Below, piece by piece: positions 1 through 12,589 of a stretch of 64,000 bases of DNA. The first letter of the stretch is position 1. Every line of letters begins with the position of its first letter. The position numbers and the translations under genes are program-made. Under the pieces are notes generated by a model. The model was not told where the DNA came from, searched no databases, and saw only the letters and a program-made list of their open reading frames with translations. This DNA comes from Glandiceps talaboti (taxonomy: Eukaryota; Hemichordata; Enteropneusta; Spengelidae), in NCBI RefSeq assembly GCF_964340395.1, contig NC_135552.1, forward strand, positions 22,664,181 through 22,728,180, given 5' to 3'.

Positions 1-433
1 GTTATCAATTTCTCTCCTCCCTTCTTCAACCACATATATATGTTCAATAAATCATGTAAAATGCAAACATGTAACATTTTACGAACTCTTCTCGTTTTAC
101 GTAAAGAATATAGTGTCAAACTGCGTAGGCGGTATGCTCAGGCGTATTACAGTTGAGAAAACGACTTCTCCTCCGGCAGTCCAACTTTATTGTGTGTTGT
201 TAACTCTTTCTTTTGTACGCCTCTGAAAATATTCAATTACATCAAATTCCTTTGAGGTATCCAACAGATATAAGAAATAATTGCGACACAATATTCTCAA
301 ATAAAACTAACTTAAAGTTACTATTCGGTGCAAACGTATGCTCTAAATGTTCACTTGTAATAATTTTATACCATTTAAGGTCAAACTATTGATTTAGTGA
401 ATAATTACAGAAAAAATAGTTTTCATACAATTA

Positions 434-449
434 CCCCCCCCCCCCCCCC
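434..449. repeat. Poly-C run
   Basis: Sixteen consecutive C residues. Similar C/G runs lie at 2520, 3380, 26810, 32664 and 41080. Confidence 0.9.
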
Positions 450-2639
450 GACTTCTTCCCACAACTCCATTTACTCAAAAGAAATTGTTCATCTCGGAAG
501 TCAAAACGGAATCAAATAGTTAACTGCTCAGTGTGTCCTAGCAATAGGACGAACATGACCTCATAAGAATTATAGTAGTTGTGAAGAAACTCACTGTAAA
601 CATACAAAAGCTGGGTAAATGGAAGAGTATTGATCACTGTAGGTTTAGTCCCCATCTTTCAGCTGTGTATAGCTGAAAACACAACACGTATATGTACTAT
701 GTCAATACAAAGACTATCAAAACAAAACGTGTATGCAAGGAAAAATATCATACAGTCGTGCCCATTCGGATTTGCTCATTTAAAAGACACGCATTTATAA
801 CGGAAACCACCAGATGAACATTAATATGTTGCCATTTGTGTTTTTTGTTTGTTATTTGAAGCAAAAGATATATCTTATTTGAATTATTGATAAAAAAATT
901 CTGACCGCGCGTATTAAATAAACCATAAAGCGAGTTTCAAGTAGTTATGTCCACCATCATTAATTGCAAGATTATGAAATAACTGTTTACGTTAGGTTTG
1001 TTATTTCTACGCAAGGATACAATTAATCATGTAAATTATGGCTATCGATAACATTATTAGCGAATATTAATATCATTTTAAAGCTTCAGCACGCATTTTT
1101 TTCAGCATGACATATATTGAGCTTCTCTTCCCAAAAGAGCGTTCACAGCTGCTGTGTTAGTAAGCCTATGTGTGACTGTCATTTGGGTCTTCTCGCCTTT
1201 GGCATTTCGTTTGACGTCATAGTTATTTCAAGAAGTTTGTTCCCGTTCATACACCACACTCCCTACTGATATATTCCTCAGTTTCACCCCATGTCTTAAA
1301 ATATCATTGCAGATCACTATCTGGACTAAATTTAGAAGGAAAAAACCCATATCGAGAGTCATTATCGTGATATAAGCGGGAATAGAACGTTATGATCTTT
1401 TGTAAGATGACAATGGGAATTATATTAATATGACATTTGAGTTCTATAACAGCGCTTTCCCACACTGTGCTCGAAGCACTTTTGCAATTATTACCTCTGG
1501 CCCGGACCTATAATTGCACACATACCATTGTCCTTGTCATAGCCTGCTGTTTGTGTCACAAAGTACGTGATCACGTTGGAGTAAAAGTGATGGAGTCCAA
1601 CAAAAGTTGACCTTATTAGTATATACCCTAATTCTAAACACCTTTTATCGTTTATCTCAACTATTGTTTGTGTACATGAAATAAGTGAAATAAATCCGAT
1701 TTCATCCAAGCTATCTTGGCAGAAAAAATCTCATATTCGGTACATTTTTGCTCATATTAATTCTACTAATTACCATAATGTTGACAATTTATGTGTATAT
1801 CCCTTTTGAAATGTCACTAAATCTATGCAAACTTTTCATGAGCTGGCTATTTCGTTTGGCAGTGGCATGTCAAAAGAATCCATACAAGATGCATTAAGCT
1901 TGTATCAGGAAGAATTTGTCACATGATCCGACAGATTATCACAGCACGAAACAAAAGTCTCAAAATGTGCATGTCGTAGCTATAGTGCTCTCTTATGAGA
2001 CAATTAGACCTGATAATTGCTACACTCATCTCAGACAGATATGAGTGTACCTTCAATTATAAGGGCTTATTTCTGCAGTGAACACTAAACGTGGTGAATA
2101 TCGATGTGAACATTCGGGGGCGTGACTTCCGGTGTGCGTACTAGGCTAACTCTAGCCCATATTGCTGGATTAGGGTGTCACGATTTTTTGAAATGCTAAA
2201 ATGTGATCGCACACGCGCGCCTTAGGGTCCACATCTACGAAAACCTTTAAACGTAACCAGAGCGACGACAAAACTTTCCCTATATTTTTCTGTTTCTCAT
2301 TAATACCCGACAGACCCAAAGTTTCAGCTCCGACATAAAAATAAAAAAACAATATTTTTTTCGCCCGCCCTTAATATTTTGCAGAATAGTGCCATCTCTG
2401 GCAAGAATAAGCAAGTGTCTCGACTGTCGACATCATGTACAGTCATGGCGGCGACGACGACGTACACTTGTTCACGAACAGAGCAATTATTTCTTTCATG
2501 ACGGAAGTTATTCAAGTGAGGGGGGGGGGGGTAGCGGAGAAGCCTCAATGGCTTTGTGTTGTGAACATGCCAATTGTGCTGGGAAAGGGCTTGTTACCAG
2601 GAATCCAATAAACATAATGATAACGAGGAAGGGCAGAGA

Positions 2640-2760
2640 AACTTTTGTTTAAATAGACCCCTCCCCACGGTAAGAGCTTTTTGGAAAATGAACACCTTTT
2701 GGAGGCCATTTAGAGCACCATTCAGAAGTAAAACACAGCTTAGTTATATCATAAAAGCAT
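2640..2760 (+). repeat. GGAGGCCATTTAG dispersed repeat, copy 1
   Basis: GGAGGCCATTTAGAGC at 2702, preceded by GGAAAATGAACACCTTTT, is shared with 43370-43450 and with the opposite strand at 32341-32480. No function is visible. Confidence 0.5.
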
Positions 2761-4291
2761 CACTTATTTTAGGGTTTCAAAAGTTTAAATCATTTCAAGT
2801 CATATTGACACAAATAATAATAAAAAAGATCAAGTAGAAAGTGAGAATAGTTGGGGTAAACATTCACAGTGGAGGTCACTTACCATTTAGAGATACAAAT
2901 TCATTAAATTATTTGAAGGTGCTCTCTATTGGCTATGTTTGTGTGCAATTAAACATGTTCAGGTCAATGGAGGCTCAGATTTTAGAGTCAGTCCATCCAG
3001 TAAATGTCAAGGTATTTCATTTCTTATGTGTTACGTGTACAGCTAAACATGCAGGTTTTTATACCACATGATGACACAATGCATCTCATGGCCTGCAATA
3101 TTGAGAAGTAATTTCTAACAAAACTGTTGCTTAAAATGTGCAATGTTATGACTCCATGTCATATGCTTGGGTTATATCAGGAGACAAAGAGTTTGTGTTA
3201 TATTTGAACGTATATTTTTAGCCATTGTGTATGGTTTATTGTATGCACATACATTTGTTGTATGGAAATTTAAGTACAGCAGGGTTCATGATTTTGTTCA
3301 GTTGTTGAAAATAAGGTGACCCCCTTTATTCACTTTGTAAAAATGATGACCCCCTTCTTTGAGTCCCAAATTGAGGTGCCCCCCCCCCCCGATTTACCAA
3401 CCCCGGCTGTAAAAAAGACAATGTATCACTGTTCTTCCAAACTGTAATGGCTGTACATCTGATGGGAAGACACCATATGGAACACAAAGGAAAACATAAC
3501 TACCTGAACTAGACACATGAAAAATATTATAATAAAATAAATTTAAATAAAAATTCTACCTACCCTACCTATTCTAAATTGAGCGTAATCGGAATCACAC
3601 AATCTTTTTCATTATGCCCTATGAGAATATTTCAATAACCGACACTGAAATACCACGAACAGCATGTATACACACATCCGTGTCGGGACTCCTAGCTATA
3701 TTACAAAGTCGCACTTAAAACACAACCACATCTACATACATAACATTGCACATTCATTCGAATGTACTGAATGTGCAATACATATCATAATCATTTCATA
3801 TCAATTCAGATTTGTACATTTAATGTAATGGTAGTAATTGTTTACTGTGATATATTCTTTGTGAGCTTGTCAACTAAATTCTGAGCCGTGTCAAATTTAC
3901 TCCGAGTTAACTTGTCACGACATTATTCAATTTATTAGTTATGTTAGATGAAGTGTGGCATGATTCAATTATTTAGTAATTGTTGTGGATAGGACTTTGT
4001 CACATCATAGTAGATGAATACTCAGACTCAGATGGCAATTCAAGATTGTGAAAAATTGTAGAAATGATCAGTATCGAGACACAAATATCTAGAGTACAAA
4101 CAGTACCTTCGTTATTATTTACACAATACCACCCTTTTTTTAGCATCACAGAAGTTGAGTTTTGGAATGAATCAGTAATATGATAAATACGATATGATAT
4201 TTCATAGGATGCTATTTAATGTTATCGAATCAAGTGTTGTTTAAAACCACACAAGTCAAGCCACTTTACTCGGTATTTCTTTTCTTGTCGA

Positions 4292-4295
<4 letters not shown>

Positions 4296-4358
<63 letters not shown>
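4296..4358. repeat. (TA)n microsatellite
   Basis: Pure TA run, about 31 units. Confidence 0.95.
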
Positions 4359-4359
<1 letters not shown>

Positions 4360-4427
4360 CTCGGTGAGTATCAATCTGCTAAGACAGTGCTCTATACCGC
4401 AGTGGCAGAGCGTAATAGTTTTAAAAA
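4359..4427 (+). repeat. TA-embedded module, copy a
   Basis: ACTCGGTGAGTATCAATCTG, then CTAAGACAGTGCTCTATACC and GCAGTGGCAGAGCGTAATAG. The module sits directly after a 63-base (TA)n tract and before a short TATATA tract. It is almost identical to 7968-8030. Confidence 0.8.
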
Positions 4428-4439
4428 CTATATATATAT

Positions 4440-4483
4440 AACTCGGTGAGTATCAAACTGCTAAGACAGTGCTCTATACCGCA
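4440..4483 (+). repeat. TA-embedded module, copy b (truncated)
   Basis: It repeats ACTCGGTGAGTATCAAACTG and CTAAGACAGTGCTCTATACC but stops at CCGC, where TATATA begins. Confidence 0.8.
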
Positions 4484-4498
4484 TATATATATTTATTA

Positions 4499-4560
4499 TG
4501 TAAGTGACTCACTGGAGAGAACAGTGCTCGATGCAATATTAGTAGCAGAGCATTATATAT
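4499..4560 (+). repeat. TA-embedded module, diverged copy c
   Basis: GTGACTCACTGGAGAGAACA, GTGCTCGATGCAATATTAGT and AGCAGAGCATTATATATA: the same order of words as copy a, but diverged. It resembles the reverse strand of 16515-16605. Confidence 0.6.
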
Positions 4561-5112
4561 AGATGCACACACGTTTGTCGTGGCTCAAAATAAAAGTTTG
4601 TGTTGTTTATGTCCCATCTCATCTTATTTCAGTTTTACTTCAAACAATTAAAGTTGGTATGTGGTAATTAAATTCTGCTGCCTATTGATTGCTTTCACTC
4701 AAAATATTAATTTGTCCTTTTGTGAAAATGTAGGTTCCCCCGTAAATATTCATGTTCTGTGGAAATGGAATTTTCACCAGTCGCCAACTTGCTATAAATC
4801 TTTCGTAGGTCAATTTCTTTGAAATATGTATACCATGTATTCCAAGTGAAACAAACACCAGGAGTTGTTCCACCGTTGACAATTGCCCCGTACCTAAATG
4901 GTCTGTTCTCGGTACTGGTTTTTTGGTCCATTTTATCTTGTTCTTCCTCTTCCCATAATCTGACTTTCTCAATTTCTATTTAACATATATCTTCTCAGTT
5001 TTTCGCGTACTCACTCATTTATTTAACTGCATCCTTCCTTCTATTCGTTTTTACCTACCGTAAGGGGTTAATCCAGGTTTTAAAGGTTTGCAATATTGCA
5101 CAGGGTGATTTA

Positions 5113-5148
<36 letters not shown>

Positions 5149-5219
5149 AACCTACCTGTTTATTTGTCTGTCTATGTGAATGAATGAGTGAGTGAGTGAG
5201 TGAGTGAGTGTGTGTGTGT
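5113..5219. repeat. (TGTC)n, (GAGT)n and (GT)n compound microsatellite
   Basis: Nine TGTC units, then irregular sequence, then GAGT units grading into GT. Confidence 0.9.
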
Positions 5220-6022
5220 CATTTGGTGGCTTGCATATTAATAAGACTAATTTGCATAATTAACTCATTTTGTGGATATCAGTACACATTTACATTTACA
5301 CATTTTATAGCTTTGCATGTAGTGACCCTGGATTTATTTTAGCTGTACGATAGGTTGAAAAAGCAGAACTCTATAAATCAATGGAAATCGACGTGACGCC
5401 AATTTGAAAGCTAACATTTTCATCTAAGATGTATTTCAAAGATGGCGTCGATAGTGTAGCCCCCAAGGGACTAGCGAACACTATTGTCCAGCCTGAAAGC
5501 CAATCTCTGGGACGGCTATCGATGGTGTTAACAACTCAATTTTGCACAAATATATGAGATCACAGTAATTCGCTTCCAACTTCGTTACACCTAACAGGAG
5601 ACATTTAGTTTACATCATGTTCACCTTTGAATTTTCTCTCTTATCTCTCAATGAAATCAGGTTACCTTTGTAAATGCGCCCCTAACAGATTACATACTCA
5701 ATCATCGTGTACTTTGTCCAGAAAACGTCACAATCTGTAGATACGATCATCATAGCTCTATGAGTCTACAAATAACACACAGTACCAATCACATAACGAT
5801 ATTAGCCATTTCCCACTGCGTGATGACGTCATTCTTGTCAACGTTCCATTTTTCATATACTGAGCAATAAGATTTATATATCAATCCTGAGTAACATCAG
5901 AAACCTTAAATGGCAATGGGCAAAGAAATACAAATACCATCGGATAGGTTATTGTGGTTTATGCAAGGAGAAAGAATTGTTTCTGGTCAGCGAGTGCATC
6001 ACTTAAATACCCTCGCGTCGGC

Positions 6023-6024
<2 letters not shown>

Positions 6025-6078
<54 letters not shown>
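6025..6078. repeat. (TG)n microsatellite
   Basis: About 27 uninterrupted TG units. Confidence 0.95.
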
Positions 6079-6079
<1 letters not shown>

Positions 6080-6699
6080 TTGTCCGTCTACAGAACCGTG
6101 AGGCAACACGACAATAACCCTCCCTACTTCAGTGAAGACAACTGCAGAGTCAATCATGAACAAGCAAATGACATCTGTTCAACATACACACTTGCTCTAG
6201 TACTAAAAAGAACAGTAACTGTCAATAGTAGATTCAGGGACAGGTTTCTTGAGAGTAAAAAAAAATAACAAATAAAAAATCCGCGTCATCGTATCATTTT
6301 AGATAAACTGTCCTGGCCAGAAACAATTTGTTTTGGCCTCACCAAGGATGCTACATGTTTCTACTGAAACCAACGTGGTGAGAAACAGCTTGCAAACAGG
6401 GAGAAATAAACACCTGCATTTGAATCGCAGAGTAGACATAACATTGCTTGCTATAGTTACAGTGGCCATCACAATGTATTATGAATAGAAAGGTATAACT
6501 GGTCAAGCATGTGGTTTGTCAAACAGACATTCAATGCTAGTCTTAAATTGGGAAGTAACAGCCTAGTTTCACTCATGACTGCAGCCACCTGGTAATTTGC
6601 AGTGACCTCTCATAAAGTACACACAGTCCATTCAAGCTTTGAGGGAATAAGGGGTTGCTATGCCGCTACACATAACTAATTATTATCCTTAATCCTCTA

Positions 6700-6774
<75 letters not shown>
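6700..6774. repeat. (CTGT)n microsatellite
   Basis: About 18 CTGT units, ending in TATATCTATCTA. Confidence 0.95.
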
Positions 6775-6776
<2 letters not shown>

Positions 6777-7874
6777 ATATCTATCTAATTGAAAACCGAG
6801 ATTATCAAGATTCAAACTTTCCACTTCACCACCTCCAGATAATATTGACCACTGTTATAAGTAATTGACTAATTTTTAGTGAACATAACTTTGGTTATTT
6901 GATTAAAAAATCCTAGTTACAGCTAGTTGAGGTTAACTGTTTGATATGTGCAGTGCGTGATCAGAGGTCCATGTACACGTTGAATCTATTTGACTACATG
7001 AATGATACAATTAATGCATTATGTATAGCTGTTTACTAATTAACCTCGGCTTTATGCATTAGATACCGAGACAGTTAATTTCTCCTGGCATGCTTCACGC
7101 GACGTACTCCTTCCAACGGAATGAAATATTATTGATCGCAAATCATGATTTAAGCTTCTTTTTGTCAATTCGACGACAATTATGGAGTTATCGAATCGGA
7201 TGTTGAAATATTTGAATGTACGAAACCTGTACGTAGTTTACTTTGTAAAATGAACGGAAATTGGCAACGACGCAGCCGGATATAGCCTGAACAACGATGG
7301 AAGTAAAACTACAAATAATCTCTTGTTATGAACACTGCAATCACAAACGAAACGAACACTGGAAATCAACGTTAGCATTTTAAGAATGTCAATCAACTAA
7401 TCATAAAGTGTCAGTTTTGACCTTTTCTTTTTCACTGGAAATGAGAAGGGATACCTGTTGAGTGGAGTAAATCTAAGTTCGGTAGGTTGGACTGTTAAAT
7501 ATTGTTTTCAATTTCGAATCATTAGAGTGTCTCACCCAGTACGCTTTTTATACACGATCGATTTACGATGAGTTCAAAGTTTAACAGTTAGTCGTACATA
7601 CAAAATATATTTGTGAGATATAGGAGAGTGTTTAAACACCATGTGAAGTACTAGTCTAATACAAACGAATGGTCTAACACCCTGACACTGACGTCATCAG
7701 GGCTTCCTTTACTTCTTACACAAATATTAATATTTATCTCCAGAAGGTAATATAATCCTTAACAATTAACAGTGAAAGTACTTGACCGAACATTTTAAAC
7801 AAAACGATTCTATGAAAATAAGTAAATAATTCGGTACTTTGCGCACACAGAATCAAGTATGTTGATATTTTAAC

Positions 7875-7902
7875 CTCTCTCTCTCTCTTTCTCTCTCTCT
7901 CT

Positions 7903-7967
<65 letters not shown>
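7875..7967. repeat. (CT)n then (TA)n microsatellite
   Basis: A short CT tract passes directly into a 63-base TA tract bordering module copy d. Confidence 0.95.
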
Positions 7968-7970
<3 letters not shown>

Positions 7971-8040
7971 TCGGTGAGTGTCAATCTGCTAAGACAGTGC
8001 TCTATACCGCAGTGGCAGAGCGCAATAGTTTTGGTAGTAT
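7968..8040 (+). repeat. TA-embedded module, copy d
   Basis: CACTCGGTGAGTGTCAATCT, GCTAAGACAGTGCTCTATAC and CGCAGTGGCAGAGCGCAATA lie between two long (TA)n tracts (7905-7967 and 8050-8137). The unit is nearly identical to 4359-4427, 3.6 kb away. Confidence 0.82.
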
Positions 8041-8047
8041 TGGAACT

Positions 8048-8049
<2 letters not shown>

Positions 8050-8137
<88 letters not shown>
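8050..8137. repeat. (TA)n microsatellite
   Basis: About 44 TA units following module copy d. Confidence 0.95.
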
Positions 8138-8142
<5 letters not shown>

Positions 8143-8183
8143 ATATACCTAGTGATAATGCTGTGCCATGATTCGCTAGAATC

Positions 8184-8262
8184 AGTCACGTGATAGGAAA
8201 ATAGAATGACTACTTCCCTTGGGGAAATAGTCCTATCAATTTTTACATGGTCACGTGACCAC
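8184..8262. repeat. Imperfect hairpin upstream of the 192-bp foldback
   Basis: Nested inverted repeats: GTCACGTGA near 8187 and 8252, TGATAGGA/TCCTATCA, and GACTA...TAGTC around CTTCCCTTGGGGAAAT. It may be the decayed end of another foldback element. Confidence 0.45.
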
Positions 8263-8326
8263 CGCGCGTTCACAGCAGGTCAAAATGGGGTATATTAGGT
8301 GAGTATATACATGAGGTATATTATAA

Positions 8327-8518
8327 AACACATATTGCCTGGCCTATATTCGGGCTATAGCACCCGTTCATTACCCCCTCGTGACTGTGAGTTACCAGAA
8401 TCACATGCTATTTCCCTCGGCCTTTGGCCTCGGGAAATAGCATGTGATTCTGGTAACTCACAGTCCCTCGGGTGTAATAAACGGGTGCTATAGCCCTCAT
8501 GGCCAGGCAATATGTGTT
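8327..8518. mobile_element. 192-bp foldback element
   Basis: Inverted arms start AACACATATTGCCTGGCC and end GGCCAGGCAATATGTGTT, with an almost complete internal palindrome centred on CTCGGCCTTTGGCCTCGGG near 8426. Small loops mark divergence between the arms. The right end abuts a (TA)n tract at 8520, so any TA-type target duplication cannot be distinguished from the microsatellite. It is probably a MITE of unknown superfamily. Confidence 0.75.
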
Positions 8519-8519
<1 letters not shown>

Positions 8520-8586
<67 letters not shown>

Positions 8587-8604
8587 TCATCATCATCATC
8601 ATCA
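8520..8604. repeat. (AT)n then (CAT)n microsatellite
   Basis: A TA tract abuts the 192-bp foldback, then seven ATC units. Confidence 0.95.
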
Positions 8605-10454
8605 GCCAACGATAATCTTTAATCTCTCACATTCTAGCAGTCTCACAGTCTTAGTTCTCGTATGAAACCCTCATACGAAATTAATATGACGATATCTTTT
8701 TTAAACTATGTGATATCAATATTTGATAACCCACTGAGAGTACAACAGATACACAATTAAAGTAATGCCTGTTTCTCTAAAACGTTATTATATTGGAAGC
8801 TTATACGATAGTATGCCTAGACTGTCCGCAATCACTCGAACCGTATTCTCAACACAAACTCATGCATCCTCACGATTATCGCCATTTTAAAAGCTATCTT
8901 TTTACTTGCAGACCATCAGTGAATAGAGTAATATTATACACAATTAATATATTAATGCATGACGTAATGTTGACGGTATGATCTCAGGCTGAAAGATAAC
9001 GATGAGAATGAAAAAAATATCGATTATGATTAAAGTAATGTTATTTATAATATCATAATTTGGATCATTCCTTGCAGGCTGTTGAACCATCTCAGAATAA
9101 TAAATGTACTCTTCTTTGCACCACAGGGTCAATGAGCAGTACATATAGTCATAGGTTATAGTTTTCATCGGCGACCAGACGACTCGATAGATTTCGATAG
9201 AAATGAAAGACTGTCTACATCTGACTGCTAAGTCTTCTTGGGGTAAAAACTGTTCACCGTGGGCAGTCAAAGATGCGATTGAGATGAAACGTAAGAAGCC
9301 ACGAAAGGAAATCAATTTCAGAGACGGGGCATCTTATTTTTCGCCGTGAACATCTCTTGGTTATATGCATGTTGTCAATGTGCATGTTGTAAATTGTTAT
9401 GCAGTATTACATGCATCCTTACACTTTCATTTCGGAAAGTAGCTGTAGCTGTATATGTAAAGTTGACACTGCATCCGTGCAAATTTCCGGCATGATAAAA
9501 TCCGTAAAACACACCACAAAATACGTCGTATTAAATAAAAAGAGCGGACGATAAACCAAAGTACATCTCAAAGTCCAAGAACATCCGAAACAATTGACAA
9601 ACAACTTTTAACCAATTTGCACAAGAATCTAGTATTGTAACAAAATGAACGTTTTCGACCATTCTTTTAACCCTGCAAACTCCAATATATAGTGTTGGTT
9701 ATGTAAATTTTCTCGAAAACAGGGCTCATTCGTAGCATGTGGACGATTGCTTACAAGGGTATGCCCATAATGAAACAATGTCATAAGAAAACAATGTCAG
9801 CGAAATTTCAATTCACGTAATCGAAAAAATATTATAGCGGATGCGATATGTTTTGTGGTGGTAGTGTATTCATCACGGTGACATATTTTTTTTGAATAAA
9901 ATATAACTTCGAAAATAAATGAGAATGCTTTTAAATACTGGACCTGTGTGTTTATCCTTATAAATGGAATAATAGGTGTTAATCATCGGAGCAAATTGAT
10001 GACATGCATCGGAATGTCATACTGGAGTAATCTTTGACATAGACAACACTAGCTTTGCATACCAAGTTCTACAGAACCACCGAACGACTGCTTAAACCAG
10101 CATTAGACAGCATTAAGACACGAATTGCACAGGAAACTGAATGTCACGGGGTAGTTAACATGACGTTTATCTGTGTAGTATGACAAGTTTGCATATAAAT
10201 GTACTATGTTTCAATTAAAGTCGAGGAAACCACTCATCAGATTTGTCTTTAATTCGCCTAAACTTTACTGATACGGGATATAATTTTACCACCGAAGGTA
10301 GATTTGAAAATCACCACTTATCCTGTCCAGTTGACATAATGGGTGACATATACAGCAAAAACAAATTGAATGTCAGACTCTGATGTATTTCCTGGCTTTT
10401 TATACAAGTTCGTAATCTGGAAAGACATACAATTAATATGCAAGTAGAATGAGC

Positions 10455-10483
10455 CATAGACTCTCCACCAACGAGGGTCTGTG
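10455..10483. mobile_element. Mini-palindromic insertion, CATAGAC family (copy outside the TIR block)
   Basis: A 29-bp imperfect palindrome from CATAGACTCTCCACC to GAGGGTCTGTG. The flanks are AATGAGC (10448-10454) and AATGACC (10484-10490), matching at 6 of 7 positions. The core CTCCACC is shared with the 47173 and 49333 copies. It is the most diverged copy. Confidence 0.55.
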
Positions 10484-11214
10484 AATGACCTAACATTCTG
10501 AATATTGCATGGCCTCTAGTGTGTTTCACACTTCAACACTCTTTATTATTAAGAAGTACCCTTGAATGATGCTGTACTTAAACCAAAAAGGTAGGTCGTA
10601 CAAAACGTTCATGCAGGAACACCCGGAAAGTATTATTTCTATACATATCGTTGCGGTTTGCATCATTGCTGTGTTTTCTTTCACATTTTTACAAAACCAC
10701 CATACAAACTATTTGAGATTTGTAATGACGGTTTAGGAATTAAATAACATGGAATTTTGAAGTCGAAACTTTCTTTTTAGTAGAGTGTGTATTATTTTTT
10801 ATTGTAAACTTCTTAAGACGGAGATAGAAGAACCCAGTAGATTCCAGAAGGTATGTACGTGACTAAGCAGAGTCATATATGTAAACTAAATTAAGGTTAA
10901 GTTGAGATTGTATTTTAAATACTTGGTACAGAGAGACGTAATTCTACTAGTTACAGGAAGTGTTAAAATGCTGATGTATTCATAACAATGATCTAAGCTA
11001 ATTGTTACTCTTATAAAGATGAAACCCAAACAACATTGCTGCCTTAGTAGTTTGTGAATGATTACATTTATAAAGAATATTGCTGAATTTGCGAGGATTC
11101 TCCTTGAGTTGCCAGTCTTTTCAGCTAAACGCCATAACCACATGGCCACTTACACCATGAGTATGCAGTAGTTTGATTCACCCTTTGATTAAATTTGTTT
11201 GAACGATTTGTTTC

Positions 11215-11215
<1 letters not shown>

Positions 11216-11287
<72 letters not shown>
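11216..11287. repeat. (AAT)n microsatellite
   Basis: About 24 AAT units; it gives a spurious poly-Leu frame on the minus strand. Confidence 0.95.
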
Positions 11288-11288
<1 letters not shown>

Positions 11289-12589
11289 TATGTATAGCTT
11301 TATTCAAATCAATGAGGAGAGTGATAATACAGAGAAAGCAATTATTTTGATGAAGTCTATCATCTGAATTATAGTCGAGCGCCCTTCACATCTAACTTCT
11401 CATTTAGAATGACCTCAGGGAAACCTTCATATAAAACACACAATCTGTATTCAATTGTATAATGTAACATATGAAAATAGGTTGTCCTTTTTCTGCAAAG
11501 ATTGTTTTAAGTCTTTAGGGTATACATCTGCATTGATCAATATATGGCAAGCATTTTTTTGTGACGCAGTATAGAAAACCAGGAATTTTCCTTTGAAAGA
11601 TGAATGAACGTCACATGGACTCATGAATGAATGTCACGGAAGACTATTGTGGAGCTTTGCAAATTTATCCAATTAATGATCGTTTCAGTTCTTCAAGTAT
11701 AACTGGAAATTAACTAACTAATCGATTAAAACAATGTCGAAGGAAATGAAAGGTGTATAATGAGTGGGCTTGTTATTATCATCAGCCAAAAATGCCATTC
11801 TTTTTATGACTCTTATGCTGATGACTCTTATGCCCTTCCATTCTGCTGCGATGCGCACCAATCTATACAAAACGACCGGTTGTATGGTTTAGTTGTTTGC
11901 CTTGACCCACAAATGTAAGATAATATGTGCTATTACGAAAATTGTTGTATGCACATGTTCCATGAAACTCAGTAATATTTGCGTAGGTGGTGATACAGTT
12001 TTTATAGTGGTGCGGGGGATATTATAACGCATATGGCTTACAAAGAAGAAGAAAATGTGTTGTGTAAAGGTACTATGTAAGTAAACGTACTGTAGTGTCA
12101 TGAGACGGTTTCTGTCTACTTTAAAAAAAAAATAGTGTGAGTTAAATCATATCTTGTGACAAATATGTAAAGTGAAGAATAAAATGTGTATAATATCCAG
12201 GAACAACATTTGACAAAGTAATTGCCAACTGTGTAAATGACACGTTTAGAGTGAATTAAAGCACATTCTCTTTGGAAGATTAATGATTGTGTACTTACGT
12301 TAATGGCACATGCACAGTTTGTTGTGACGGGTTTAATATATAGTATGAAGTATTTAATACTAATTACTAGTGTAGAGTGGTTGAAGGATGTGTGCATAGC
12401 GGATACTGACGACTTCATGCCAGATCGCAAGACTGGCCTATGTCTTAATGTTGTGAATTGACAAGTTTGACGTTTGATAACTGGAAGGTATGCGATGACA
12501 AAAGGTAGGGTTATTAGTTTAATATAGCAAGTGGATGCAGTCATTGTTCTTGATGGGAAGTTTACATCAGTTCATGCAAAGGTGTAGTA

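Larger units (their letters stand above)
1..4290. other. Gene-free sequence
   Basis: AT-rich sequence with short random ORFs (longest 87 codons). Apart from homopolymer runs and the GGAGGCCATTTAG repeat near 2.7 kb, nothing is recognisable. Confidence 0.6.
8610..12580. other. Gene-free sequence
   Basis: No domain-like ORF. Minus-strand frames of 123 codons (8944-9315) and 142 codons (12116-12544) have no recognisable motif and low-complexity hydrophobic composition. The mini-palindrome at 10455 and the (AAT)n at 11216 are the only structured elements seen. Confidence 0.55.

Noticed and set aside
7734-8665. ORFs with long IYIYIY stretches
   Set aside because: These are (TA)n microsatellites read as alternating Ile/Tyr; similar cases occur at 16611, 28563, 46650 and 48262.
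8944-9315. 123-codon minus-strand ORF
   Set aside because: No family resemblance and no supporting neighbouring exons; length alone is not enough in 64 kb of AT-rich sequence.
12116-12544. 142-codon minus-strand ORF
   Set aside because: No motif, signal or splice context was recognised. The hydrophobic, Tyr/Ile/Cys-rich composition fits translated AT-rich DNA.
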